In this document: one piece after another, positions 9,391 to 18,586 of the stretch
How positions within the stretch are numbered: position 1 is the stretch's first letter
Layout: every line of letters begins with the position of its first letter
Source: Carbonactinospora thermoautotrophica
GTDB lineage: Bacteria > Actinomycetota > Actinomycetes > Streptomycetales > Carbonactinosporaceae
Direction: 5' to 3'
Length of the DNA stretch: 64,000 nucleotides
Assembly: GCF_001543895.1 (NCBI RefSeq)
Contig: NZ_JYIJ01000019.1
Location: 434,001 to 498,000, forward strand
Made by a program: the position numbers and the translations under genes
Notes under the pieces: generated by a model
What the model saw: the letters and a program-made list of their open reading frames with translations, nothing else
The model's database searches: none
Told to the model about the DNA's origin: nothing

Positions 9391-10527
9391 ATGGCCGAGC
9401 AAGTGACGAACCCCGACTTGCGAGCGCACCGCGCGCCCTCCCGCGCCGCCCTGGACCGGCTGCCGCTGCTCATCGGGGCCGGACTCGCCCTGCTCGCCGG
9501 GTTGTGCGGCGGGTTGGCCCGGCTCGGCGTGGACGCCTCCGCACCGAGTGCCTTCGCCGCCCAGCACGGACCGTTGATGGCGCTCGGCTTTCTCGGCACG
9601 CTGATCTCGCTGGAACGGGCCGTCGCACTCGCTCGCCCGTGGGGGTACGTCGCACCGGCGCTCGCCATGCTCGGCGGGCTGACCTTGGCCGCAGGCCGCG
9701 CCGAGCCGCTCGGTCGGCTCCTGCTCACCGTCGCCGCGGCCTGGCTGGTCGCGGTCTACCTCGTACTGCTGCGCCGTCGTCCGGGCCTGGAGGTGCCGGT
9801 CCAGCTCGCCGGGGCCGTCGCCTGGTACGCGGGCGGACTGCTGTGGCTGGGTGGCCGGCCAACCGCCGATCTTGTGCCGTGGCTCGTCGCTTTCCTCGTC
9901 TTGACCATCGCCGGGGAGCGGCTGGAGCTCACCCGGATCGTCGTCCTCGGGCCGCGGCCCTCCGCCGGCCTGCTCGCCGCTGCTGTGGCGCTCGCCGCCG
10001 GCACCGTGGCAGCGGTGTGGAGTCCGGCCGTGGGGTGGCGGGTCGCCGGGGTCGGCATGCTGGGGTTGACCGGCTGGTTCGCTGTGTACGACGTCACCCG
10101 CCGGACCGTGCGCAGCCGCGGCCTGCCGCGCTACACCGCGTGGTGCCTGCTCTGTGGGTACGTCTGGCTCGCCGTCGCGGGCGCGGTATGGCTGGCTGCG
10201 GGACGCCCGTCCGGCTCGTACGACTTCGACGCGGCGTCGCACGCGGTGTTCCTCGGGTTCGCCATGTCGATGGTGTTCGGGCACGCGCCGGTCATCCTGC
10301 CCGCGGTGCTGCGGATCCGGCTGCCGTATCACCCGCTGCTGTACGCGCCGTTGGCGCTGCTGCACGGCGCGCTGACCGTCCGGGTGACGGGCGATCTCGC
10401 GGGTGCCGGGGCCATCCGCACGGCGGGCGGCGTGGGCACCGGGATCGCACTGCTCGCCTTCGCCGGATGCGCGCTCGCCGCCACCCGGCTGCGGTGTCCG
10501 CCGCGAACGGGAGAGGAGTTCTCATGA
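9391..10527 (+). CDS. Polytopic membrane protein of the nirK operon (NnrS-like)
   Basis: The protein has 378 residues and about ten hydrophobic segments. I chose the ATG at 9391 (MAEQVTNPDLRAHRAPSRAA) because hydrophobic, family-like sequence starts there and it lies just after the dyad operator; the ribosome site is weak. Histidines occur at membrane edges in AAQHGPLMALGFLGTLISLE and in HAVFLGFAMSMVFGHAPVI. This spacing is reminiscent of NnrS-type heme-copper membrane proteins linked to NO metabolism. It overlaps the NirK fusion gene by ATGA and shares its general style with that protein's N-terminal domain. A role in nitrite/NO handling or copper delivery is inferred from context only. Confidence 0.7.
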   Translation: MAEQVTNPDLRAHRAPSRAALDRLPLLIGAGLALLAGLCGGLARLGVDASAPSAFAAQHGPLMALGFLGTLISLERAVALARPWGYVAPALAMLGGLTLAAGRAEPLGRLLLTVAAAWLVAVYLVLLRRRPGLEVPVQLAGAVAWYAGGLLWLGGRPTADLVPWLVAFLVLTIAGERLELTRIVVLGPRPSAGLLAAAVALAAGTVAAVWSPAVGWRVAGVGMLGLTGWFAVYDVTRRTVRSRGLPRYTAWCLLCGYVWLAVAGAVWLAAGRPSGSYDFDAASHAVFLGFAMSMVFGHAPVILPAVLRIRLPYHPLLYAPLALLHGALTVRVTGDLAGAGAIRTAGGVGTGIALLAFAGCALAATRLRCPPRTGEEFS

Positions 10528-13064
10528 CCCCGACTGACGTGCGGATCGGGCCGGCCCCGCAGGTGTTCTCACCCGGTCCGCCGCGCCGCCCGCGCGCGTC
10601 GTGGCACTCGCGAGCGAACGCGATCGTGGTGGGCTGGCTCGCCCTGACCGTGCTGGCCGTGGTCGCGCAGCACCGGCTGCCCGAGCCACGGTGGCTGGTG
10701 ATCCACATGTTCTTGCTTGGGGCGGTGACCAACGCCATCGTGATCTGGAGCGAGCACTTCGCCGTCGCGCTGCTGCGCGTGCGTGCGGAACGTTGGGATC
10801 TCATCCGGCTCGGCGCGCTGAACGCGGCGGTCGTCACCGTGCTGTATGGCGCCACCGGCGGCCATCCGGGACTCGCCGCCGCGGCGGCGGGCGGTGTCGT
10901 GGCAGCCGTCGCCTGGCACGTGAGCGCGTTGATTCGGATGGCCCGTCACGCGCTGCCGAGCCGGTTCGGCCACGTCATCGCCTGGTACATCGCCGCCGGG
11001 GTCGCGCTCGTGACCGGTGGGACTCTCGGCGGGCTGATGGTCTCCCAACGGGTGCCGTGGGCCTGGCACGAGCGGATGCACGCCGCGCACGCCGAAGTGA
11101 ACCTGCTCGGCTGGGTGGGGCTCACGGTGCTCGGCACGCTGTTCACCCTGTGGCCGACGATCCTGCGTACGCGGGTCTCCGACTGGGTGGGCGTGTCGGC
11201 GCGGTGGGCCCTGCGGCTCGCGGTGCCCGGCCTGGCGCTGACGACGGGCGGGCTGCTGCTGGCCGTCCGGTGGGCGGCCGTCGCCGGGCTCGCGGCGTAC
11301 GCGGCCGCGGTCGCCGTCGCCCTCGCCCCGCTCGCCGAGACCGTGAGACGCCGTCGCCCGCACACCCCGGCCGCCTGGGTGATCGCGGCGGGTATCGGCT
11401 GGTTCGAGATCGCGATCCTCACCGACGTGGTGATCGTCGCCACCCACCCGCAAGGGGAGGTCGCGGAGGCGCTGGCCCCCCTGTTGCCACTGGTCATCCT
11501 CGGCTTCGTCGCCCAGATACTCCTGGGGGCGCTCACCCACCTGCTGCCGGTCGTGCTCGGCGGCGGGCCGGCCCGGCTGAAGGCCAACGTCGCGCTCCTG
11601 GAACGCGGCTGGACGGTGCGGCTGGCCGCAGCGAACCTCGCCGTGCCGCTGCTGGCCTTGCCACTGCCGCCTCTTGTCAGCCTTGCGGGATGGGGGCTGG
11701 TCCTGGTGGCGCTCGGCTCGTTCGTCGTCCTGGCCGTCGCGGCACTGATCCTGACGCGGCGGCCGTCACCCGCGCTCACCGGTGTCGTCGCTGGCTGTCT
11801 GCTCACCGCCGTGGCGGTCGCGGTGGCGACGAGCGGCGGCCCGGAACCACGCGCCACCGCGACCGTCGGGCGGCAGACCGTTGAGGTCACCCTCGCGGAC
11901 ATGCGGATCCGGCCCGGCACGATCCAGGCCGCCCCGGGTACCCGGCTGGTACTGCACGTGGTCAACCGCGACGCGCAACACCACGACCTGCGGCTCGCGA
12001 CGGGCGAGCATACGCCGCTGCTCGGACCGGGTGAGAGCGCGACCCTCCAGTTGGGGCCGCTGACCCGAGACGTCGAAGGCTGGTGCACCGTAGCCGGGCA
12101 CCGGGCCGCCGGCATGACGATGCGCATCGTCCTGCTCGGCGACCACTCGGCGCACGCCCACGACACGGGCGCCGCCATGACGCACAACCCTGCGGACCTC
12201 GACCTCACGGCACCGATGAGCCCGGGCTGGAAACCGTACGACGCCACACTGCGACCGGCACCCGGCGGCACCGAGCACCACGTCGAGATCCACGCGAAAG
12301 AGACCGACCTGCAGGTGGCGCCGGGCGTACGGCAACGGATGTGGACCTTCGACGGGACCGTGCCCGGGCCCGTGCTTCGGGGAAAGGTCGGCGACGTCTT
12401 CACGATCACCTTCGTCAACGACGGCACGATGGGCCACGGCATCGACTTTCACGCCGGAGCCCTCGCCCCCGACCGGCCGATGCGGACGATCCAGCCCGGT
12501 GAGCGGTTGACGTACCGGTTCCGCGCCAACCGCGCTGGCGCCTGGCTGTACCACTGCTCGACCATGCCGATGCTCCAGCACATCGCGAACGGCATGTACG
12601 GCGCCGTGATCATCGACCCGCCGGGCCTGCCTCGGGTGGACCGTGAGTACGTCCTCGTCCAAGGCGAGCTCTATCTCGGTCAGCCGGGCAGCGCGGCCCA
12701 GGTCGCGAAGCTGCGCGACGGCCGGCCCGACGCCTGGATGTTCAACGGCACCGCCGCCGGTTACGACCACGCGCCGCTCACCGCTCGAGCCGGGGAACGC
12801 GTACGCATATGGGTGGTCGCCGCCGGCCCTGGGTCCGGCACCGCCTTCCACATCGTCGGCGCACAGTTCGACACCGCCTACAAGGAAGGCGCCTACCTGC
12901 TGCACCGTGGCGGGACCGGAGGCGCCCAGGTGCTCGACCTCGCCCCGGCACAGGGCGGCTACGTGGAGACGGTGTTTCCTGAGCCCGGCTACTACCCGTT
13001 CGTCGACCACGACGTGCTCCACGGCGAGGCTGGCGCCCACGGCATGTTCCAGGTGACCGAATGA
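10524..13064 (+). CDS. nirK: Membrane-anchored copper nitrite reductase with fused cupredoxin
   Basis: This 846-residue protein has three parts. Residues about 30-435 form a polytopic membrane domain (IHMFLLGAVTNAIVIWSEHF; HAAHAEVNLLGW). Residues about 450-535 form a blue-copper domain with ligand candidates H486/H487, C521, H526 and M531. Residues about 552-846 form a two-cupredoxin nitrite reductase. In the latter, type 1 ligands are H638, C678, H686 and M691; type 2 ligands are H643, H677 and H776; and D641 and H749 match the catalytic Asp and His of NirK. All key residues are present, so an active nitrite-to-NO enzyme is likely, with the extra cupredoxin as a built-in electron donor. Start by ATGA overlap with the preceding gene. 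The fusion is the oddity; the family assignment is strong. Confidence 0.88.
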   Translation: MTPTDVRIGPAPQVFSPGPPRRPRASWHSRANAIVVGWLALTVLAVVAQHRLPEPRWLVIHMFLLGAVTNAIVIWSEHFAVALLRVRAERWDLIRLGALNAAVVTVLYGATGGHPGLAAAAAGGVVAAVAWHVSALIRMARHALPSRFGHVIAWYIAAGVALVTGGTLGGLMVSQRVPWAWHERMHAAHAEVNLLGWVGLTVLGTLFTLWPTILRTRVSDWVGVSARWALRLAVPGLALTTGGLLLAVRWAAVAGLAAYAAAVAVALAPLAETVRRRRPHTPAAWVIAAGIGWFEIAILTDVVIVATHPQGEVAEALAPLLPLVILGFVAQILLGALTHLLPVVLGGGPARLKANVALLERGWTVRLAAANLAVPLLALPLPPLVSLAGWGLVLVALGSFVVLAVAALILTRRPSPALTGVVAGCLLTAVAVAVATSGGPEPRATATVGRQTVEVTLADMRIRPGTIQAAPGTRLVLHVVNRDAQHHDLRLATGEHTPLLGPGESATLQLGPLTRDVEGWCTVAGHRAAGMTMRIVLLGDHSAHAHDTGAAMTHNPADLDLTAPMSPGWKPYDATLRPAPGGTEHHVEIHAKETDLQVAPGVRQRMWTFDGTVPGPVLRGKVGDVFTITFVNDGTMGHGIDFHAGALAPDRPMRTIQPGERLTYRFRANRAGAWLYHCSTMPMLQHIANGMYGAVIIDPPGLPRVDREYVLVQGELYLGQPGSAAQVAKLRDGRPDAWMFNGTAAGYDHAPLTARAGERVRIWVVAAGPGSGTAFHIVGAQFDTAYKEGAYLLHRGGTGGAQVLDLAPAQGGYVETVFPEPGYYPFVDHDVLHGEAGAHGMFQVTE

Positions 13065-13498
13065 CTGGCTGGTCAGTGATCCGATTCCTGCACGTGACCT
13101 CGGCCGCGCTGTGGGTCGGCGGGCAGCTCACCGTTTCCCTGGTCGTGTTGCCGCTGGCACGCCGCATGCTGGACGGTGAGCAGCGCGGACGCGTGCTCCG
13201 CGAGATCGGGCGTCGGTTCGGCCTGTTCACCGGGGCTGTCTTCCTGCCTGTCCAGATCGGCACAGGCGTGCTGCTGGCCTGGCACAAGGGCGTCACCTGG
13301 GAGTCGCTCGCCTATCCCGGCTACGGCCGCATCCTCGCCGCCAAGTTCTTGCTCTTCACCGCCGTCATGGCCGCTGCCGGACTGCACGGATGGGCTAACG
13401 GTCGAGGGCAGGCGGAGTTCGCCCGGGCGATGGCGGTCACCTCGCTCGTCGGCTCTGTCGGTATCGTCCTGCTCGCCGCCGCCCTGCCGCCCACGTGA
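13061..13498 (+). CDS. Small four-helix membrane protein, CopD-like
   Basis: The product is 145 residues with four hydrophobic segments. The N terminus VIRFLHVTSAALWVGGQL resembles the first helix of CopD/cytochrome b561-like membrane proteins, where the His can bind heme or copper. The start overlaps the nirK stop (ATGA), so it is the third gene of this operon and probably helps NirK with copper supply or electron flow. The precise function is not known. Confidence 0.65.
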   Translation: MTGWSVIRFLHVTSAALWVGGQLTVSLVVLPLARRMLDGEQRGRVLREIGRRFGLFTGAVFLPVQIGTGVLLAWHKGVTWESLAYPGYGRILAAKFLLFTAVMAAAGLHGWANGRGQAEFARAMAVTSLVGSVGIVLLAAALPPT

Positions 13499-13568
13499 GA
13501 CCCGCGATCCCAAGGAGTGAGCTGTACCGGAGGCCCTGAAGAGGACCGTCAGGATTTTTCGTAGGGCC

Positions 13569-13880
13569 GTGGTGTCAGTGGATGGTGATGCGGCCTTCGA
13601 AGGTGATCGCGAAAGTTCAGGGTGGCCTTCCAACCGGCCACCACGTGGTTTCCTCTGCCTCTCTTCGGTTCAGCCAGGGTGCGGATGGCCAGGTAAAGCG
13701 CTTGATTGCGGCCTGCTCGGTCGGGAACGCGCCACGGTCGCGAGTGGCTTCGCGCGGCCGGGCGGCGCGGCTCTCAGCCGTGTTCGCGACATAGATGATC
13801 TTGCGAATCTCGGGCGGGAACGCCAGGAACAACTCACTCCACGCGTTCCGCCAGGCCCGCCTGAATCGATCAGGGGTTAT
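13569..13880 (-). pseudogene. IS256-family transposase remnant
   Basis: Minus-strand sequence encodes a degraded piece of a Mutator-type transposase: WSELFLAFPPEIRKIIYVAN followed by a region matching the usual ESLNARFR-type stretch, then FPTEQAAIKR. The C-terminal tail (ITFEGRITI) is in another frame after about 13616, so at least one frameshift is present. Only the last quarter of the gene remains. A similar fragment lies at 16877-17318. Confidence 0.75.
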
Positions 13881-14070
13881 ACCGAATTTCTTACAGTCCC
13901 CTCCGGTCCGCGGCCGGCTGACCGGGTCAGGGGGAAGGCTCGCCGGTGGGCCGACGCCGAGGCCCGTGCCGAACACTACCGGTGGCCGGTGGTGGACTTC
14001 ATGCGCATGAGCATGGGCTTCGAGCCCGGAGGGAACGCTACCGAATGGGGGCAGACGAGGGAGGTCGGCC

Positions 14071-14346
14071 ATGTTCGGGTGCGGCTGGGGGTGGGGAGGT
14101 ATGGGCGGTGGCATGGCCATCGTGGGATGGGTCCTGATGGCCGTCTTCTGGATCGCGCTCATCGCGTTGATCGTCTGGGCGGTGGTCCGGCTGGTGCAGG
14201 CTGGCGACGGCCGGTACCGGGGCGGGCAACACCCGGAAACCCCCGAGGAGATCCTCGCCCGCCGGTTCGCCTCCGGTGAGATCGACGCAGCCACCTACGA
14301 CGAGGCACGGGCCCGTCTCGCCCAACGGCGGCCGGAACCCCGATGA
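14071..14346 (+). CDS. Small membrane protein with SHOCT domain
   Basis: This 91-residue protein has a Gly/Trp-rich N terminus (MFGCGWGWGGMGGGM), one strong membrane helix (residues about 15-40), and a C-terminal SHOCT motif (EEILARRFASGEIDAATYDEA). SHOCT proteins are short membrane proteins of uncertain function, often beside metal transport genes. The ATG follows a good ribosome site (GAGGGAGG). Start and family are well supported; the role is unknown. Confidence 0.8.
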   Translation: MFGCGWGWGGMGGGMAIVGWVLMAVFWIALIALIVWAVVRLVQAGDGRYRGGQHPETPEEILARRFASGEIDAATYDEARARLAQRRPEPR

Positions 14347-14994
14347 CCCACCTTCCCGACCGGCGGCTGTCGTGCTCACCGCCGTGGCGAGCCCGCGGCT
14401 CGCCACGATCGTGTGGGCCGCCGGCGGCGTCCCGTGGCCCGGCAACAACGGTGTGACGACGCCGATGATGCCCGGGCCGGGCGGCGGGATGACGGCCCCC
14501 GGAATGCTGACGCCCGGCAGGTCCGGCGCGATCTGGTACCACACCTGGCACGGCCGGTTCATCCGCATGGGAGAACACCCCGCTACGACGGCGCCGCAAC
14601 CGACGCACCCCAGCTGACCGTACGCACCGGAAAGCAGGCCTCCGGGCACAGCCGCCGGGCACCCCAGAGCGGCTCGGCTTCCACCCGACGTCGCCGGCGG
14701 CACCCGAACCCTCCGCCAGTTGCCGAAGAAGCCGTTCGGCTCCTCGCCGGCCCACCGGCCGATGACTCGGGACAGCTCGCGCACCAGCCACATCACGCCG
14801 AGGACGGCCGCTACCAGCGGCGCCATGCGGAGCTACGCAAAGCATCCTCGGGCCGCATCCGCGGGCCATCCAGCCGCTCATCATGATCACCGCCGCGGCT
14901 TCCTCCCATCGCCTCCGCCACCAGCATCCGCCCAAAACCGGCAGGTCAGGCACCTGAGCTGAATGCCAGGCCTGGTTGGTCCCATCGCCCTACC
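14347..14994. other. No confident gene
   Basis: This stretch carries no gene I can support. A minus-strand frame from 14826 opens with a plausible membrane segment (MAPLVAAVLGVMWLVREL) and then becomes low-complexity sequence that runs antisense through the SHOCT gene; I read it as a remnant at best. A plus-strand frame ending near 14617 has a run of PMMPGPGGGMTAPGM but no recognisable domain. Confidence 0.45.
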
Positions 14995-15435
14995 ATGACA
15001 ACTGTGCGAAGCAGCAGGGCCTGCGGGCGCCCGGTACGGGCGCTCGTTGTGTGCTGCCTGGCCTGTTTCTACGCCATAACCGGCGTGGTGTGGGCGTTGC
15101 CCACCCCGGCCGGGGCCCATTCCGGGCACTGTTCCCAGACGGCCACCCCAATGCCCGCAGCGGGGCTTCCCACGGCCGGCACTGGCGAGCCGACAGCGCC
15201 CGGTGTGGGCCACCATGCCGCAGGCCAGGCAGACAGCGGCGACCACGGCTGCGGCGCGCCGTGCCTGAACCACGGCGGCCCGTGCTCGCTGGCGGCGGCC
15301 CACACCGGGCCTGTTCTCGACCTCGCGGCTCTCGCCGCCACGAGCGACGCCGCACCCGCCACCGGCTCAGGCCGCGGCGCACCGCCGTTGATCCGAGCAC
15401 CGGACCCGCACGTCCTCTGCGTCAGCCGGCTCTGA
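14995..15435 (+). CDS. Exported Cys/His-containing small protein
   Basis: A 146-residue protein with a basic N terminus, a hydrophobic segment (ALVVCCLACFYAITGVVWA) and a likely cleavage region near TPAGAHSG. The mature part is rich in Ala, Gly, Cys and His (HSGHC, GDHGCGAPCLNHGGPC). That pattern suggests extracytoplasmic metal binding. It lies about 120 bases upstream of the TauE/cupredoxin gene and CopZ, which supports a copper link. I do not recognise a named family. Confidence 0.55.
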   Translation: MTTVRSSRACGRPVRALVVCCLACFYAITGVVWALPTPAGAHSGHCSQTATPMPAAGLPTAGTGEPTAPGVGHHAAGQADSGDHGCGAPCLNHGGPCSLAAAHTGPVLDLAALAATSDAAPATGSGRGAPPLIRAPDPHVLCVSRL

Positions 15436-15553
15436 TGATCACCATCCCGTCTCGCCGCTGGAACCAGCCGCGAGACGGGTACCTGGGTTGTCCCCTGGTC
15501 CACACCCGGCACCCGCCAGCGGGTGCCGGATACCGCAAGGAGCCTCATCGTCG

Positions 15554-16573
15554 ATGTCTGTCGTGACCCTATTCGCCACCGGGCTCGCTGCGGGCTTGGT
15601 CGCCGGCGGCGCCTCCTGCGCTGCCGTCCAGGGAGGCCTGCTGGTCGGCGTGGTGGGACGCCGCCGCGCTTCCAGCCGTCTGTCTGAGGACGGGCGCGGG
15701 GGCGTGCTCACCCCCGTGGCGGCGTTCCTGGCCGCCAAGCTCGTCTCCCACACCCTCGCCGGCGCCGCGCTCGGCCTCCTCGGCGCCGCCGTCCAGCCCG
15801 GCCCCCGCGCCCGGGCGGTGTTACTGGTGCTCGCCGGCATCCTCATGGCCGTGTTCGCCTTGGACATGCTCGGCGTGCCCGCGGTACGGCGCATCACCCC
15901 CCGGCCCCCGCAGGCGTGGGGTCGGCGGGTCCGGGCGAGCGCCAAGTCCACCTCATGGGCGACCCCGGCGGTGCTTGGCTTCCTCACCGTGCTCATCCCC
16001 TGCGGGGTCACCCTGAGCATGGAACTGCTCGCCATCACCTCCGGCTCGCTCCTCGGCGGGGCCGCGGTCATGGCCGGTTTCGTGCTCGGTACCAGCCCAC
16101 TGTTCGTCGCCTTGGGGTACGTGCTGCGCGCCTCCACCCGCATCCTGCAGGGCCGGCTCACCCTCGCCGCCGGCGTCCTGGTCCTCGCCGTCGCCGCCTG
16201 GACCGTGACCTCCGGGCTGCGGCTGGGCGGCTGGCTCCCCGGCGATGCCGTCGTCGCGACCAACACCGGCCAAGCCGTGCAGATCACGACGGACAACCAG
16301 CAGATCATCACGATCCGGGCTGAGGAAACCTCCTACGAGCCCACCACCGTGCTCGCCCGCGCCGGCCTGCCCACCACGTTAGTCATCCGTACCGACAACG
16401 CCCAGGGCTGCACCCGCACCTTCGTCATCCCCGCCCTCGGCGTCCAACAGATCCTGCCCGAGACCGGGGACACCCGCATCAACCTAGGCACCCCGAAGGC
16501 CGGGACCCTCGACTACAGCTGCGGCATGGGTATGTACGGCGGCCGCATCACCTTCCAGGAGACCACGCCATGA
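15554..16573 (+). CDS. TauE/UreH-like membrane protein with C-terminal cupredoxin
   Basis: The 339-residue protein joins a six-helix TauE/SafE-UreH-like membrane domain (GGASCAAVQGGLLVGVV; LIPCGVTLSMELLAI) to a C-terminal cupredoxin-like domain (about 245-339). The latter ends with CTRTFVIPALGVQQ and YSCGMGMYGG, whose Cys and Met residues could bind copper. The start at 15554 follows AAGGAGCC; the longer upstream frame lacks family sequence. It overlaps copZ by ATGA. A role in copper export or sensing outside the membrane is inferred from the fused domain and from CopZ. Confidence 0.78.
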   Translation: MSVVTLFATGLAAGLVAGGASCAAVQGGLLVGVVGRRRASSRLSEDGRGGVLTPVAAFLAAKLVSHTLAGAALGLLGAAVQPGPRARAVLLVLAGILMAVFALDMLGVPAVRRITPRPPQAWGRRVRASAKSTSWATPAVLGFLTVLIPCGVTLSMELLAITSGSLLGGAAVMAGFVLGTSPLFVALGYVLRASTRILQGRLTLAAGVLVLAVAAWTVTSGLRLGGWLPGDAVVATNTGQAVQITTDNQQIITIRAEETSYEPTTVLARAGLPTTLVIRTDNAQGCTRTFVIPALGVQQILPETGDTRINLGTPKAGTLDYSCGMGMYGGRITFQETTP

Positions 16574-16815
16574 CCCGCCTGCACTTCATCGTGACCGGCA
16601 TGCACTGCACCAGCTGTGGCCTGCTCATCGACGACGCCGTCGAAGAACTCCCCGGCGTCATCCGCTCCACCACCGACGTCCGTACCGGCCGCACTACCGT
16701 CGACCTCGACACCACCAACCCGCCCAGCGAACAGGACATCATCGCCGCCATCGCCCAAGCCGGCTACACCGCCACCCCCGCGCTATCAGCGGACACCACA
16801 CCGGCCCACCCCTGA
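16570..16815 (+). CDS. copZ: Heavy-metal-associated copper chaperone, CopZ-like
   Basis: A complete HMA-domain protein of 81 residues. The metal site is GMHCTSCG at residues 10-17 (Cys13, Cys16), as in CopZ and the N-terminal domains of copper ATPases. It would carry Cu(I) in the cytoplasm. The gene overlaps the TauE/cupredoxin gene by four bases, so the two probably form one copper-handling pair. Confidence 0.88.
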   Translation: MTRLHFIVTGMHCTSCGLLIDDAVEELPGVIRSTTDVRTGRTTVDLDTTNPPSEQDIIAAIAQAGYTATPALSADTTPAHP

Positions 16816-16876
16816 TCCCAGTGCCGGCGGAGCAGTTGGGAGTGTCAAACGAAGGGTGTAACTCGGGTGGTTGGAG

Positions 16877-17318
16877 TTACTGGCGGCCTGTAGAGAGCCG
16901 GCCGTCGAAGGTGATGTCGAACGCGTTCAACGCGGACTTCCAGCGGCTGGTCCACCGGTTGTGGCCCTTGCCGGTGGGGTCCAGGGACATGATCGCCAGG
17001 TAGACACGCTTCAGCGCGGCCTGCTCGTGGGGGAAGTGGCCGCGGGCCTTGACCGTACGGCGGAAGCGGGCGTTGAGGCTTTCGATCGCGTTCGTGGTGC
17101 TGATGACGGTGCGGATCTCGACGTCGAAGGCGAGGAACGGCACGAACTCCGCCCACGCGTTTTCCCACAACCGGACGATCGCCGGGTACTTGGCCTCCCA
17201 GGTGGCGGCGAACTCGGCGAACCGATCCAACGCGGCCTGCTCGGTGGGCGCGGTGTAGCCGGGCTTAAGGTCCCGACTGAGGGCCGCCCAGTCCTTGCGG
17301 GAGGCGTAGCGGAAGCTG
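16877..17318 (-). pseudogene. IS256-family transposase, 5' truncated
   Basis: The minus strand encodes the C-terminal third of a Mutator-family transposase: WEAKYPAIVRLWENAWAEF, VISTTNAIESLNARFRR and FPHEQAALKRVYLAI. Upstream sequence SFRYASRKDWAALSRDLKPG continues in frame to about 17318, where the IS3 element begins. The N-terminal two thirds are absent, so the copy is dead. The catalytic Glu region near NAIESLN is retained. Confidence 0.85.
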
Positions 17319-17349
17319 TGTCAATCCCCTCGAACCGTGGAGACTCGCT

Positions 17350-18289
17350 CTATGCGGCCTCCGCCGGGGTGGCGGCGCCGTGTTCGTAGTCGATCGGGGA
17401 CTGCCAGCCGCAGGCTGAGTGCCGGCGGCGGGTGTTGGAGAACTCGGTGATCCAGGTGGCGATCGCCTGCCGGGCCTCCTCGCGGGTGGTGAAGTGCTGG
17501 CGGTGGATGAACTCGACCTTGAGCGTGGAGTTGAGTGCTTCGGCGGCGGCGTTGTCCAACGCGCAGCCGACCCGGCCCATCGACTGGGTCACCCCCAGCC
17601 GGGCACACGCGGCAGCGAACGCCTCGGCGGTGTACTCGCTGCCCCGGTCCGAATGGAAGATCACCCCGCGTACCTCACCACCGCGGGTGGCGGCGGCCAT
17701 CCGCGGCGCGGCGACCGCCAGCGCAGCGTCATGATGCTCGCTCATCGCGGAGCCGAGCAGCCGACGGGAGTAGGAGGTCGAGCACGCTGGCCAGGTACAG
17801 CTTGCCCTCCCCGGTGGGGATCTCGGTCAGGTCCCCGCACCAGACCCGGTTCGGTGCCGGTGCGCTGAAGTCCCGGTTGACCAGATCCGGGGCCGCCGCC
17901 CGCCGGCCCTGGCGGGTCAGCGACCGGCGCCGGCGCACCACCCGGGCCACCAGCCCGAGTGCGGCCATACGCTGGGCGACCGTGTTCGCCGAGACCCGCC
18001 AGCCAGCCTGGCGTAGCTCGACGGTGACCCGCGGGCTGCCGTAGGTACCACCGGAGTCGTCGAAGATCCGCCGGATGGCCTCATCAAGCCGCTTCCGCCG
18101 CTCCTGCCGTGGTGTCGGCGGCCGGTTCCGCCACGTGGAGAACCACGACTGCGACATCCCGAGGGCGCGGCAGGCGATTCGGGTGCGGCACACCGTGCTC
18201 GGCTCTCTGGCAGGCGATGAAGACAGCCACGCGTCAGCGGCCCATCGCCTCCCTGACCCACACAGCCACGGAACGCTTGAGGACATCAC
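17350..18289 (-). pseudogene. IS3 orfB transposase, frameshifted
   Basis: The upstream frame contains the HTH-21-like RLDEAIRRIFDDSGGTYGSP and the first catalytic Asp in RVWCGDLTEIPT. After about 17775 the sequence continues in another frame with FHSDRGSEYT (second Asp) and NAAAEALNSTLK (catalytic Glu), ending near 17350. The correct joint would read VLDLYSRRLLGSAM and requires removal of one C in the CTCCTAC stretch. All three DDE residues survive, so this is a recent single-base lesion or a sequencing error. Confidence 0.8.
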
Positions 18290-18538
18290 GCCCCCGTCGC
18301 CAGCTCGGCGTTCTCCCGCCGCAACCGCGCGAGCTCGGCGCGCTCGGACTCACCCAGCTGTTCGCCGGCACCGGTCTCACCGCGGGCGGCCCGATCCTTG
18401 GCCACCCAGTTGCCCAACGTCCCATCGTTGATACCCAGCTCACGGGCGACCTGCGCGATCGGCTTACCGGTCTCCCGCACGATCCGGACCGCACCAGCCC
18501 GGAACTCGGCATCGAACTCCCCGTCTCTTCTCGGCCAT
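18286..18538 (-). pseudogene. IS3 orfA, probable one-base insertion
   Basis: OrfA is the helix-turn-helix DNA-binding part of the IS3 transposase. The frame reads EFDAEFRAGAVRIVRETGKP, then IAQVARELGINDGTLGNWV and ends LRRENAELATGA with the usual leucine-zipper-like heptads. The natural start MAEKRR (ATG at 18538) is in a different frame, joined through a run of four G on the coding strand near 18520, suggesting one extra base. It overlaps orfB by four bases, consistent with programmed frameshifting in this family. Confidence 0.7.
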
Positions 18539-18586
18539 GAACCTCTTCCCTCAAGATCAGGCCTCCACGCTACGAGGGGAGGGGCA

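Larger units (their letters stand above)
17319..18586. mobile_element. IS3-family insertion sequence
   Basis: Imperfect terminal inverted repeats bound this element: TGTCAATCCCCTCGAACCGT at the left end, and at the right end a sequence whose complement reads TGCCCCTCCCCTCGTAGCGT (16 of 20 bases match). The orfA and orfB frames lie between them on the minus strand. No matching target duplication is visible: the left flank is an IS256 transposase and the right flank is an enoyl-CoA hydratase gene. The element therefore marks a rearrangement or deletion junction rather than a simple insertion. Confidence 0.8.

Noticed and set aside
14159-14953. Long minus-strand frames opposite the SHOCT gene
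   Set aside because: They lack family motifs and become low-complexity sequence; the SHOCT gene on the plus strand has a better ribosome site and domain.
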